DNA of 64,000 nucleotides from assembly GCA_963727245.1 (NCBI GenBank), contig CAVSFO010000004.1:186001-250000 (forward strand), given 5' to 3'. Shown here piece by piece: positions 29,841 to 38,588 of the stretch (positions are counted from its first letter, which is position 1; each line of letters begins with the position of its first letter). The notes below the pieces were generated by a model, which ran no database searches, was not told where the DNA came from, and saw only the letters and a program-made list of their open reading frames with translations. Source of the DNA: JBKQVT01 sp963727245. Its GTDB lineage: Bacteria > Planctomycetota > Planctomycetia > Pirellulales > Thermoguttaceae. The position numbers and the translations under genes are program-made.

Positions 29841-30770
29841 CTAATTGGCCGCCACGGCCTCGGTGGTCTTCACGTTGAACCCGAAGGCCACGGCGCCCTG
29901 GTCACCGGCGGTCAGCGTCACGCTCTTGTCCTCTTCGACAATCTTGCCGTCGCGGACGATTTCCGCATGGACGTCATACTTGTAGCTCATTCCCGGCTGC
30001 AAGCCGAACGAAGCGTACTGCCGGCGACTGCCGATGCTGCGAGTGGGCAGCCCATTGATGGTGACTTTGGCCTCGTAGGGGACCCAAATGGTGAGCAAGG
30101 CGCTGTTGTTCATGGCAGGCATGCCGCTGGTCGCGGGCTTCGCCGGCGACGGGACCGCCGGCGCCGGGACTACCGGGGCGGGCGTTGCAGCCGGCGCGGG
30201 CACAGCCGGCGCGGGTACAGCCGGCGCGGGCACAGCCGGCGCGGGTACAGCCGGCGCGGGTACAGCCGGTGCGGGCGCGACCGGCGTCGTCGGCGCGGCT
30301 GGCGCGGCGGGCGCGGGCTCGAGGTTGAGCGTGGTCGGCGCGGGCGGCGATGCTTCGGTCGACTTGGCCGGTTCGGTCGATTTGGCCGGCTCGGCCGGTT
30401 TCGGCGCAGGCGTCGGAGTGCCGGGGGCGGGCGCGGCCACTGCGGGGACGCCGCCAAACCCACAGCAGCCTAGCGTGGGCGTATAGTAGGGCAGGCAGCC
30501 GCAGCCGTCATAGCAGAAGCAACTGCTATAGCATCCGCGAAAACCCCAGCCGTAGCCGTAACAGCCGCCGTACCAATTGCACGGTCCAGTCGTGCCAGTG
30601 CAGGTGTCACAGATCGGCGTGCAGCCGACGGCGCAGGTATTGCACCCGCAGCCGCAGCCATAATTGCAACCCAGGCCATACCATCCGCAGGCATACGACT
30701 GGGTGGCCGCCGTCAGTCCCAGCACAGCAACCGCCACAACCAGAATGTACTTCCAACACGCTCGGAACAT
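29841..30770 (-). CDS. Secreted Cys-rich protein with VPAPA repeats and TIGR03000 domain
   Basis: Exported protein of 309 residues. An N-terminal signal peptide (residues 1-27, ending QSYA) is followed by about 80 residues with very many Cys, Gly and Tyr, for example NYGCGCGCNTC. A low-complexity stretch follows, rich in Pro, Ala, Lys and Ser, with six or more near-identical AVPAP units. The C-terminal 80 residues (LLTIWVPYEAKVTINGLPT and onward) match the planctomycete-specific TIGR03000 domain, thought to be a small beta domain of surface proteins. The function is unknown; the Cys-rich part could form disulphide-linked wall material or bind metal. An ATG at 30770 directly starts the signal peptide. 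Confidence 0.88.
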   Translation of the reverse strand: MFRACWKYILVVAVAVLGLTAATQSYACGWYGLGCNYGCGCGCNTCAVGCTPICDTCTGTTGPCNWYGGCYGYGWGFRGCYSSCFCYDGCGCLPYYTPTLGCCGFGGVPAVAAPAPGTPTPAPKPAEPAKSTEPAKSTEASPPAPTTLNLEPAPAAPAAPTTPVAPAPAVPAPAVPAPAVPAPAVPAPAVPAPAATPAPVVPAPAVPSPAKPATSGMPAMNNSALLTIWVPYEAKVTINGLPTRSIGSRRQYASFGLQPGMSYKYDVHAEIVRDGKIVEEDKSVTLTAGDQGAVAFGFNVKTTEAVAAN

Positions 30771-31168
30771 GACAGTCTTCTCCTAGCTACGGGCCAAACG
30801 AGGTACCGAAATTCCACGTGCTAAAAGATAACACAGATACCAGGAAAATCAAGTAGTTTGGGTTGACTTGTGAGACTTTGACGGATTGTAATATGGGACA
30901 CTTGGGTTATCTGCGACAAGTTGAACCGGAGTCAATGGGCACTGTGGCGGATGCGGCCGGGATGTATACATGTTGATGATGATAATTTCACTGCTGTATT
31001 GAGATGGGGTGTGAAAAAGCCGAACCGGCCCGCCACGCTACTGCGCCGGCGCGGCGTTATCCGGTGGCTGACGCCACCGGCTCGCTGCCTTCCCCCTTCC
31101 GCCTTCCGCCCTCCCCCTTCCGTTCCTGCCTTCCCGCTGCTGCCGCGGCCAGGCTATAATCTGCCCCT
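30771..31168. other. 398-bp divergent intergenic region
   Basis: The first 200 bases are clearly more AT-rich than the rest of the window, as expected for a promoter region of the divergent Cys-rich gene. An R3 palindrome lies at 31057-31083 (inverse orientation), followed by a polypyrimidine tract (31084-31140). No gene is recognised. Confidence 0.55.
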
Positions 31169-32314
31169 GTGAAGGTGGTAATTTGGGCAAAACGATTGCC
31201 GTGGTCGGTGCTGGCGGCCGCCGTCCCCTTGGTATTCTTGGGATGGTTGGCCCTGGCCCGCTGTGAAGGGTTTACCCAGACCGGCGGGCATTACTTCCGC
31301 CAGCAAATGGTTTGGTCGCTGCTGGGGTTGGCTGCCATGGCGGCGGTCTCGCTGCCCAACTATCGCGTGCTCTGCCGCTGGAGCTATCTGCTGTTCCTGG
31401 CGTCGCTGGGGCTGCTGGCGGTGGCCTATTTCTTCCCGCGAATCAACGAAACGCATCGCTGGATTCGCATCGGCCCGCTGGGGTTTCAGCCCTCCGAATT
31501 CGCCAAGGTGGCGTTTGTGCTGGCGCTGGCGCGATACTTGATGTATCGCCAGACCTATCGGCGTTTCGGCGGCCTGCTGTTGCCACTGGCGTTGGGCCTC
31601 CTTCCGCTGCTGTTGGTGTTGACCGAGCCCGACCTGGGCATGGCGATGCTCTTCCTGCTGGTGCTCCTGGTGATGCTCTTTGCGGCCGGGGCGCGGCGGG
31701 CCGACTTGGCGGCGCTGGTGGCGGCGGGCCTGCTGTTGGCGCCGCTGGTCTGGACCGAGATGAGCCGCCAGCACAAGGCCCGCATTACGGCCCTGTTCGA
31801 TCAGCCGCCGGCCGACCGGCAGCCCGGCGTGCGTGCAGCTTACCAGCTCCACCAGGCGAAGCGGATGTTCGCCCTGGGCGGCCCCTGGGGGAGCCTGCTG
31901 GGCGGCCAGCCCACCAAGGACATGGCCGTCTATGGCTTGCCCGAGGCGCAGACCGATTTTATCTTCTGCGTGCTCAAGGAACGGCTGGGGTTGCCGGGGT
32001 TGGCCCTGGTGGTCGCGCTGTACGGCCTGCTGGCCTGGCGGGGGCTGGCCATTGCCGCCGCCACGCGGGAGCCCTTCGGCCGGCTCGTGGCCGTGGGAGT
32101 GACCGCCACGATTGCGCTGCAAGCGCTCATCAATATGGGCATGAACCTCGGCCTGTTGCCGATCACCGGCTTGCCGCTGCCGCTGGTCAGTTACGGCGGT
32201 TCCTCGCTGCTGGCCAACGCCGTGGCGCTGGGATTGCTCTTGAACGTCGGCCTGCGGCCGGGCTATGAAGTGACCAACGAGCCCTTCCGCTGGATCAACG
32301 AGCCGGTGGCGTAA
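31169..32314 (+). CDS. SEDS-family peptidoglycan polymerase (RodA/FtsW-like)
   Basis: Integral membrane glycosyltransferase that polymerises lipid II during wall growth. The 381-residue protein has about ten hydrophobic segments and the family motifs HRWIRIGPLGFQPSEFAK, TEPDLGMAM (containing the catalytic Asp region) and LPLPLVSYGGSS. It starts at a GTG (31169). The overall pattern is closer to RodA than FtsW, but assignment between the two is uncertain. The C-terminal codons GAG CCG GTG GCG TAA coincide with the consensus of a repeat that then recurs three times downstream, so the end of the gene is probably repeat-derived. No penicillin-binding protein gene is next to it. Confidence 0.93.
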   Translation: MKVVIWAKRLPWSVLAAAVPLVFLGWLALARCEGFTQTGGHYFRQQMVWSLLGLAAMAAVSLPNYRVLCRWSYLLFLASLGLLAVAYFFPRINETHRWIRIGPLGFQPSEFAKVAFVLALARYLMYRQTYRRFGGLLLPLALGLLPLLLVLTEPDLGMAMLFLLVLLVMLFAAGARRADLAALVAAGLLLAPLVWTEMSRQHKARITALFDQPPADRQPGVRAAYQLHQAKRMFALGGPWGSLLGGQPTKDMAVYGLPEAQTDFIFCVLKERLGLPGLALVVALYGLLAWRGLAIAAATREPFGRLVAVGVTATIALQALINMGMNLGLLPITGLPLPLVSYGGSSLLANAVALGLLLNVGLRPGYEVTNEPFRWINEPVA

Positions 32315-32444
32315 GGCGTTGGTGAGCCGGTGGCGTGAGCCACCGGATAAGGTGGACGGCGGAAAATTGCGAGCCGGTGGCGTGAGCCACCGGATAACGC
32401 GGCAGGCGGAAAGTGGCGAACCGGTGGCGTAAGCCACCGGATAA
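32300..32444 (+). repeat. R3 tandem array with 47-bp period, first unit supplies rodA stop
   Basis: A partial copy at 32300-32314 is followed by three 27-base palindromes at 32324-32350, 32371-32397 and 32418-32444. These are spaced exactly 47 bases apart, and the two 20-base spacers resemble each other. Each copy keeps GAGCC (or GAACC), GCGT-A-GCC and GGATAA. Confidence 0.92.
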
Positions 32445-32560
32445 GTCGGAAGGACTCTCCGGCGCGACCCCGCAGAGCGTTTCTGCCGTCGAGAAAAGCC
32501 CCCCGTTTGCAACGGGGGGGCCACGCATCAAAACTGCAAACCGGTGACGGGCGACAACAC

Positions 32561-32634
32561 TAGCCCGAAGCGCAAGCGAGGGTCGGGAGTGGCGGAGTTT
32601 TCGGCAACGCGTCCCTCGCTTGCGCTTCGGGCTA
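32561..32634. repeat. Perfect 22-bp inverted repeat with 30-bp spacer
   Basis: Arms start TAGCCCGAAGCGCAAGCGAG (32561-32582) and are mirrored at 32613-32634. Together with the R3 array it fills most of the gap 32315-32801, in which no gene is visible. Confidence 0.9.
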
Positions 32635-32801
32635 ATGTTGCAAATCTACTGCGGCGGGCCATACAATGTCCAGCAACAGTGTCTGCTCACGTCGCGGAAA
32701 GGGCCGGACCGCGTGGACCAAGATCAGCTTCCAGCGGCGGCGCCGGATGAACCGGGCCGCAACGACGCGGCGCGCAGCGTCAGGTCGTGGCGCGGTCTCG
32801 G

Positions 32802-33728
32802 ATGATCCGGGGGGCGTTGTTCTTTGCCGGCGTTGTGTTGCCCGCGATCTGCTTCGCCGTGGGTTTTCCAGAAGACCTGGAGTGGCAATCAGGGAGACTG
32901 GACGCCTACGCCGGGATCCTCTTGTGGCACGTGCCGGTGATTCCGCTGTACTGGTTCCTCCTCTACAGCATGATCAGCATGAGCTTGGTCGTCTTGCGGC
33001 CGGGCCGTTTTGACAACAACGTGTTCGTCCGCTTTGGCATCTTCAGCGGGGTCCTGGTCGCGGCGGAGTATTGGGTGGTTTTTCAAATTGCGGTTTGCGA
33101 CGGCCCCGGCCTCGTTTTGGTGTGCATGCTGTCCCTGCTTGCGATGGTCGTGCCGGCGGGCATCTTGTGGCTCGAGGCTCTGCTGAAACGGAAATACGGC
33201 CACGCGTACATCTCGATTACCCTTCTTGTCGTTGGCATCTTCCTCGCCCCGGCGACCCTCGCGGTCTGCGCGTGGTGCTCGACGTCTTGGGCACTTGCCA
33301 CCTATGCGTTCGTCTCGATCCGGCTGATTTGGGCGGCCCCGCCGCCGCGTTTTCGCTTCAGTTTGGCTCAACTTCTTGGCGCCACGACGCGGTTTGCGGC
33401 CCATTGCGGTGCCTGGCGGGCCTCTTACCTCTTGATGCTGCAAGAATACTCGCGGTTGCCTGCCGCCCCACCTCCGTCGGGCTGCTTCGTCTGCAGCGCC
33501 GCGGCCGGCGGACACCCCCGGCTGGTCGGCAGCCAGGCCTACGTTGCCCCCGACGGGACGGCCTATCGGGTCAACGATCAACTGCGGCGATTGAAGGCAT
33601 TCGAGCTGCTCTTGGCGAGCCTCAGCTCGGCGTGCCATCGCGCGCTGCGGCGCTGCTACGATTGCCTGGGGCCGCGACTGGCCGCCTTGCTGAGCCATCC
33701 GCAGGGACCGACCAACACAATGTCCTGA
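32802..33728 (+). CDS. DUF6688-like membrane protein, probably 3'-truncated
   Basis: About 308 residues with five or six hydrophobic segments in the first 180 residues, then a soluble part with a pattern I associate with planctomycete DUF6688 proteins: SGCFVCSAAAGGHPRLVGS, APDGTAYRVNDQLRRLKAFEL and LGPRLAALLSHP. The match rests on recalled consensus and was not tested. The protein stops soon after the HP, where related proteins seem to continue another 20-30 residues. The 3' end overlaps the convergent methyltransferase by 73 bases. The ATG at 32802 is preferred; an in-frame GTG lies at 32787. Function unknown. Confidence 0.7.
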   Translation: MIRGALFFAGVVLPAICFAVGFPEDLEWQSGRLDAYAGILLWHVPVIPLYWFLLYSMISMSLVVLRPGRFDNNVFVRFGIFSGVLVAAEYWVVFQIAVCDGPGLVLVCMLSLLAMVVPAGILWLEALLKRKYGHAYISITLLVVGIFLAPATLAVCAWCSTSWALATYAFVSIRLIWAAPPPRFRFSLAQLLGATTRFAAHCGAWRASYLLMLQEYSRLPAAPPPSGCFVCSAAAGGHPRLVGSQAYVAPDGTAYRVNDQLRRLKAFELLLASLSSACHRALRRCYDCLGPRLAALLSHPQGPTNTMS

Positions 33729-34536
33729 TACGACAGCCCCCCGGGCCGGCCGGACCATTTCCCGAAGCGGATCGGCTCCTCGATCCGCAGATCGGCCTCC
33801 GCGTACATCTGCCGCAGCGTCGTCTCGGCGAAGGCCACCCCGCGCTCCGGGACTTCAGCGTCCATCGTGAAGCAGTCCTGGAGCGGGAAGCGGAACTTGC
33901 GCCCTCGGGCGAGCGATTCATCGCCGCTTCCGACTCGGCGTTGAGGATGAAATGGGTCAATAGCCCGTGGCCGCCGGGTTTGAGCACGCGGCGGATCTCG
34001 TGCAGATAGTGCCGCGTGTCGTCGGCCAGCATGTGCGTGAACACGGACGTGGCGAAGACGAAGTCGATGGTGCGGTCTTCGCAGGGGAAGCGGTACTCCG
34101 ACGCCCGGCAGGCGCCGCGGGGATTGTAATGCCGGTTGTAGATGTCGGCCAGGTGGAAGGTGAAGTTGGCGTTGCGGCGCGAGATGTGGCCCGAGCACCA
34201 GCGGATCAGCTTGGGCGAGATGTCGAAGCCGACGTAGCGGCCGCGTTGGTCCAGGTAGCCGAGCAAGGGGACGGCCATGCGTCCGCTGCCGCAGCCGACG
34301 TCGAGGACGGACTGGTCGGGCCGGAGGTGGCAGAGGTTTTGAAAGTGGCTGAAGAACGCCTCGCCGAGGGCCTGGTAAGCGCCGCCGACAAAGTGCTGCA
34401 ACGAGCGCGGCGGCGTCAGATCGTCGGCCCGGCCGCACCAGCGGTCGAGCGTGTCCAGGGCGGCGAAACGAAGCTCGCGCAGCCAGCGGACCAACGGTTG
34501 CGGCAGGATGCGATTGCAGGTCTTGCGCGGGACCAC
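33656..34536 (-). CDS. Class I SAM-dependent methyltransferase, frame break near 33910
   Basis: Soluble methyltransferase with the SAM-binding motif VLDVGCGSGRMAVPL and, further on, an acidic-strand segment DRTIDFVFATSVFTHM and an EIRRVLKPGGHGLLTHF motif typical of the fold. The frame changes near 33910, after which the C-terminal part (FTMDAEVPERGVAF, IRFGKWSG, QDIVLVG) continues to 33656. The GTG at 34536 was chosen as start; an upstream TTG at 34608 is less likely. The substrate cannot be predicted. The PCMT-like gene ends 83 bases upstream on the same strand. Its 3' end overlaps that of the DUF6688-like gene. Confidence 0.82.
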
Positions 34537-34618
34537 GGCGGCTGCTCCCGGCTGGGAAGGGGAACGTGGGCTGGACGGAGATTCTATCCGGCCCCCGGGC
34601 TGCAACACAAGGCGAGTG

Positions 34619-35870
34619 TTACTTCGGCGCCGCTTTCAACTCGATCTTGTCCAGCGAGATTTCGCCCACCGCGCCGCAGCAGCCCGATGCGCAAGACGGC
34701 CTCGCGGGCGGCACGGGGTACGCTGAACCGCTTCTTGTCGGTCCGCCAGCCGAAGGTGCCGGTCCAGGGACCGATGGCCGCCTCCCCCACCGCAGCCCGG
34801 TTTTCGCCGTAGAAGGTGATGCCCAGCACGGGAAGCTCCTGGGGCGTTTCACCGGCGCGAATGTCCCGGCCGCGGACCACCACCGACACGTCGAGCTGCG
34901 GCACTCTGCGGCCGTCGACGGCGAAGCCCTGCAAGGCCTGGCAGCCGCGGCCGGGCTCGCTGTTGCGGAAACTCGCGTACCTCTCGCCCGAGGGCGCCTC
35001 GTCGTCGCTGACCACGGTCAATTGGCGGATATAATGCCAGCCGACCGGTTGCGGCGGATCGCCGCGGACTTGCTCGAAGTCGCCGTTTTGCAAGCTGGGA
35101 TGAAGCGGATCGGGCAGCACCTTGCGCTCCTTTTCCGCCTCCCCGGTCATGGGCACGAACAACGTCGGCAGCAGGGCCTCGGACACCATCTTCCCCTTGG
35201 TCTTCTTCAGCAGATAGAGGGTCTGCTGATAGCGCTCGCCCACGGGAATGACCATCCGCCCCCCCTCCTTCAACTCGGCGACCAACTCGGGCGGCGCCTT
35301 CTCGGGCGAGCAGGTGACAATGATCTTGTCGAAGGGGGCGTGTTCCTTCCACCCCTGGTAGCCGTCGCCCACCTTGACGTGGACGTTGCTGTAGCCCAGC
35401 CGCTGCAAGGTCTTTTCCGCCCTGTGGCCGAGCGTGGGCACGATTTCGATGGTGTACACTTCCTTCACCAGCGGGCTGAGCACGGCCGCCTGGAAGCCGC
35501 TGCCGGTGCCGATCTCCAGCACCTTGTCGCCGGGTTTCGGATCGATCGATTCGGTCATGTAGGCCACCACGAAGGGCGGCGAGATGGTCTGCCCGTCGCC
35601 GATGGGCAGGGCCATGTCGAGATAGGCGTGGGGCCGCTGGGCCAGCGGAATGAATTCGTGCCGCGGCGTGTTGCGCATGGCGTCGATCACGCGGGCGTTT
35701 GTTACTCCCGCCGCCACGATTTCGTCGTCCACCATTTTATTGCGGGCTTCGGTTTTATCGCGGGACTCGGTCCACGACGGCCGCCCCTGGGCGTGGACGA
35801 CCGCCGGGGCCAGCATCACTGCCGCGGCCCAGGCGAGAGTGGCAAATTGCCGATATTTCTTGGCGATCAT
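34619..35870 (-). CDS. Exported protein-L-isoaspartate O-methyltransferase-like protein with C-terminal domain
   Basis: PCMT-family protein that normally repairs isoaspartyl residues using SAM. Residues 1-28 form a signal peptide (ending VVHAQG), unusual for a SAM-dependent cytoplasmic repair enzyme. The PCMT core has ISPPFVVAYMTE and VLEIGTGSGFQAAVL, ending near residue 225. A further 190-residue C-terminal region with beta-rich character (QNGDFEQ, WHYIRQLTV, DVSVVVRGRDI) resembles a carbohydrate-binding or jelly-roll module; this is only an impression. A frame change near 34680 leads to the end GEISLDKIELKAAPK at 34619. Confidence 0.88.
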
Positions 35871-35900
35871 GACTGCTGCTCCTGCGATCCCAAGGATACC

Positions 35901-36278
35901 TTACGCTAGGGTGCTTTGAACCGGATACAAAAGAATCTCTGGGTCACGAGTGACGAGTGTCAGGCCGTCACAGATCGCTTGTGCTACGAGCATACGGTCG
36001 AACGGGTCGCGATGATGCGGGGGAAGTGACCGGACCGCCAGGGCATGGGCGATTGTCACGGGAAGAGGAGTAAACCGGCACGTGCGGAGAACCCCCTCCA
36101 GGTCATCTGGCGTGTCGAGTTTTCCGAGAGCCTTCTTAATGACGATTTCCCAAACCGTTGCGGCGCTCACATACGCCGCGTTCTTCCCATCGCGGATGGC
36201 TGCTCGGGACGCCTCCGACAGACGCGCCGGATCGTCGAGCCACCAGAGCAGAACGTGCGTGTCCAGCAGCAGGTTCAT
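35901..36278 (-). CDS. vapC: PIN-domain toxin, VapC family
   Basis: Putative ribonuclease toxin of a type II toxin-antitoxin pair. The 125-residue PIN domain has the expected acidic residues D6, E44, D91 or D94 and D112 (contexts LLLDTHVLLWW, TVWEIVIKKALGK, RDPFDRMLVAQA, VTRDPEI). This pattern is that of the Sll0205-like PIN subgroup. The ATG overlaps the stop of the antitoxin gene by 4 bases (ATGA), the usual arrangement. Confidence 0.93.
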   Translation of the reverse strand: MNLLLDTHVLLWWLDDPARLSEASRAAIRDGKNAAYVSAATVWEIVIKKALGKLDTPDDLEGVLRTCRFTPLPVTIAHALAVRSLPPHHRDPFDRMLVAQAICDGLTLVTRDPEILLYPVQSTLA

Positions 36279-36514
36279 GGTTCAGGCAGCCCAAAAGCCT
36301 CGCCGATGTCAGGGGGCAGTTCATCGAAGTCGGCGGCGACGCGAACGCGTCCTTGCCACTGTCCTCCTTGCCGCGGGGGATTTTCCTGGTCGTAGGGAAC
36401 GAGCCGGGCCACGGGCTTTCCCTCTCGGGCAATGATTACCTCTTCGCCCTGCTCTGCCAACACAATGAGATTGGCAAGCTTCGACCGCGCTTCATCAACT
36501 GTCGAGGTGATCAT
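36275..36514 (-). CDS. Phd/YefM-family antitoxin
   Basis: 79-residue antitoxin for the adjacent PIN toxin. It starts MITSTVDEARSKLANLIVLAE and has the Phd-type EEVIIAREGKPVARLVPY strand that forms the DNA-binding dimer. The C-terminal part (DELPPDIGEAFG) would wrap the toxin. The ATG at 36514 was chosen over a longer frame to 36568 because a strong GGGAGGAG Shine-Dalgarno sequence lies about 8 bases upstream. The pair is probably autoregulated, as in other Phd-type systems. Confidence 0.9.
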   Translation of the reverse strand: MITSTVDEARSKLANLIVLAEQGEEVIIAREGKPVARLVPYDQENPPRQGGQWQGRVRVAADFDELPPDIGEAFGLPEP

Positions 36515-36658
36515 GACTGGCTCCTCCCGCAATATGTCAATTCTAGCCCCTGCTTCGTCCTGTTGCAAGCTTCAGTCGCACCCCTGTTTCCCGCGACGCC
36601 CCTCTGCCATAATTGGATACATGGCCGGGATCGGCCGCAGACGCCCATTGCTGGCAGT

Positions 36659-38446
36659 ATGACCAACCAAACCCTCCGAAGCACGATCGTCGACCGCATC
36701 CTGCCGCGGGTGCAAACCCCCGGCCAGTACATCGGCGGCGAATGGAACGCGGTCCGAAAGGATCCGGGCGTCGCCGGCGGCAAGCTCTGCCTGGCCTTTC
36801 CCGACACCTATTCCATCGGCATGAGCTGCTGCGGCCTGCAAGTGCTGTACGCGGTCATGAATCGCCGCCCCGATTGGAGCTGCCAACGTGCCTTCGCGCC
36901 GCTGGCCGACATGGAAACGCTGCTGCGCGAGCACAACCTGCCGCTCTACGGCCTGGAAGACTTCACCCCCCTGGCCGAATTCGACGTGCTGGGCTTCACC
37001 CTCCAGTACGACCTCTGCTACACCAACGTGCTGGCTATGCTCGATTTGGCGGGCATACCGCTGGCCGCCGCCGAGCGAGACCGCCGCCATCCGCTGGTGA
37101 TTGCCGGCGGCCCCTGCACGGCCAACCCCGAGCCGATGGCCCGCTTCATCGACCTGTTCATCCTCGGCGACGGCGAAGAGGCGCTGCCGGAAGTATGCGA
37201 CCTGTGGTTGAACCTGAAACGTGCGGGGATCGACCGACGTGCGGCGCTGGAGGAAATGGCCGTCCGGCTCCCCTATGCCTACGTGCCGCAATGTTATGCG
37301 CCGCAATACGACGCCGGCGGACGGCTGGAGTCGTTGCGGCCGCTGGGACGCGGCGTGCCGGAGCGGATCGAGCCGGCGGTGGTCGCCGACCTGGAGACGC
37401 AGCCGCTGCCCTCTGCGCCGGTGGTGCCGCACGTCGAGTGCGTGCAGGACCGCATCACGCTGGAGATCATGCGCGGCTGCCCCTGGCGGTGCCGCTTCTG
37501 CCAGAGCACGACGACCAAGCGGCCGGTGCGCATGCGCCAGGTCGAGACGATCGTCCGCGCGGCCGTCGAGGCGTATCGCAACACCGGCTACAACGAGGTC
37601 TCGCTGCTGGGGCTTTCCACCGGCGATTATCCGCACATCGAAGAGCTGCTGAGCCGCTTGCAGGAGACGTTCCGGCCGCTGGGGGTGAGCGTGTCGCTGC
37701 CGAGCCTGCGGATCAACCAGCAACTGCGCCTGCTGGGCGACTTGCTCAACACCGACCGGCGCGACGGGCTGACGCTGGCCCCCGAGGCCGCGCTGGACCC
37801 GATGCGGGCGCAGATCGGCAAGCCGATCAGCAATGATGACCTGTACGAGGGCTGCCGCCGGGCGATGGAAAACGGTTTTTCCCGGGTGAAACTCTACTTC
37901 ATGTGCGGGCTCCCCGGCGAGCAGCAGGCCGACTGGGACGGCATCCTCGACATGGCCGAGTCGATCTCGCGGCTGGGCAAGGAAGCCCGCGGCCGCTTCG
38001 CCACCGTGGTGGCCAACGTCTCGAACTTCGTCCCCAAGCCGCAGACGCCCTATCAATGGAACGCCATGCAGCGGCGGGAATACTTCGCCTCGGCGCACGA
38101 CCATTTGCGGCGGCGGCGGAGATTTCCCAGCGTCTCCCTGCGCTGCCACGACATCGAGTCGAGTCTGCTGGAAGGCGTGCTCTGCCGCGGCGACCGCCGC
38201 GTAGGCGAGGCGATCGAGTTGGCTTTCCGCCGCGGCGCCCGTTTCGACGCCTGGAACGAGCAGCTACGCCCCGACGTGTGGTGGCAGGCGCTGGCCGATG
38301 CCGGCATCGACGTGGAACGGATATTGCACCGCCCCTACCCGCTCGACGCCGTGCTGCCCTGGGACCATTTGAGCATCCGTCAAGGCCGCGAGTACCTGGT
38401 GCAGGAGCAAGCCCTGGCGGCGGAAAGGATGAAGGATAAAGGATAA
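36659..38446 (+). CDS. Radical SAM protein with N-terminal B12-binding-like domain (TIGR03960-like)
   Basis: 595-residue enzyme that should cleave S-adenosylmethionine at a [4Fe-4S] cluster bound by C274, C278 and C281 in MRGCPWRCRFCQ. The N-terminal 250 residues have the layout of a cobalamin-binding-like fold seen in this group, with DTYSIGMSCCGLQVLY and VIAGGPCTANPEPMARF, though the B12-ligand His motif is not clear. This looks like TIGR03960, an uncharacterised family often next to a TIGR03936 domain; no second gene of that type is present here. The ATG at 36659 starts the conserved region; the frame is open further upstream without homology. The last residues MKDKG and the TAA are encoded by the AAGGATG heptamer array. 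Confidence 0.87.
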   Translation: MTNQTLRSTIVDRILPRVQTPGQYIGGEWNAVRKDPGVAGGKLCLAFPDTYSIGMSCCGLQVLYAVMNRRPDWSCQRAFAPLADMETLLREHNLPLYGLEDFTPLAEFDVLGFTLQYDLCYTNVLAMLDLAGIPLAAAERDRRHPLVIAGGPCTANPEPMARFIDLFILGDGEEALPEVCDLWLNLKRAGIDRRAALEEMAVRLPYAYVPQCYAPQYDAGGRLESLRPLGRGVPERIEPAVVADLETQPLPSAPVVPHVECVQDRITLEIMRGCPWRCRFCQSTTTKRPVRMRQVETIVRAAVEAYRNTGYNEVSLLGLSTGDYPHIEELLSRLQETFRPLGVSVSLPSLRINQQLRLLGDLLNTDRRDGLTLAPEAALDPMRAQIGKPISNDDLYEGCRRAMENGFSRVKLYFMCGLPGEQQADWDGILDMAESISRLGKEARGRFATVVANVSNFVPKPQTPYQWNAMQRREYFASAHDHLRRRRRFPSVSLRCHDIESSLLEGVLCRGDRRVGEAIELAFRRGARFDAWNEQLRPDVWWQALADAGIDVERILHRPYPLDAVLPWDHLSIRQGREYLVQEQALAAERMKDKG

Positions 38447-38447
38447 A
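38424..38447 (+). repeat. AAGGATG/A heptamer array at a stop codon
   Basis: Three tandem 7-mers (AAGGATG, AAGGATA, AAGGATA) lie across the last codons of the radical SAM gene and supply its TAA. Confidence 0.88.
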
Positions 38448-38453
38448 GCGCGG

Positions 38454-38547
38454 CCCAAGCCCACCGGCTGCGTCCGGTGGGAAGGGCGATGGGAAAAAAC
38501 GTTGTATGGCGATTCAGTTCCCACCGGACGCAGCCGGTGGGCGTGGG
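38454..38547. repeat. R1-family REP pair (copy a)
   Basis: Two hairpin arms of the form CCCACCGG-6nt-CCGGTGGG, inverted around a spacer of about 48 bases. Six further loci with the same layout occur downstream, none upstream of 38 kb. Confidence 0.93.
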
Positions 38548-38588
38548 AGTACCTCTTCCCCGGCCCCCGGCCCTGGCCCCTGGCCCCT

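Noticed and set aside
30921..31172. Small open frame of 83 codons before the rodA-like gene
   Set aside because: Composed partly of an R3 repeat and a polypyrimidine tract; no motif or ribosome-binding site.
32300..32444. Regularly spaced palindromic repeats resembling a small CRISPR array
   Set aside because: Only three full units, spacers similar to each other, no cas genes, and the same repeat occurs singly elsewhere.
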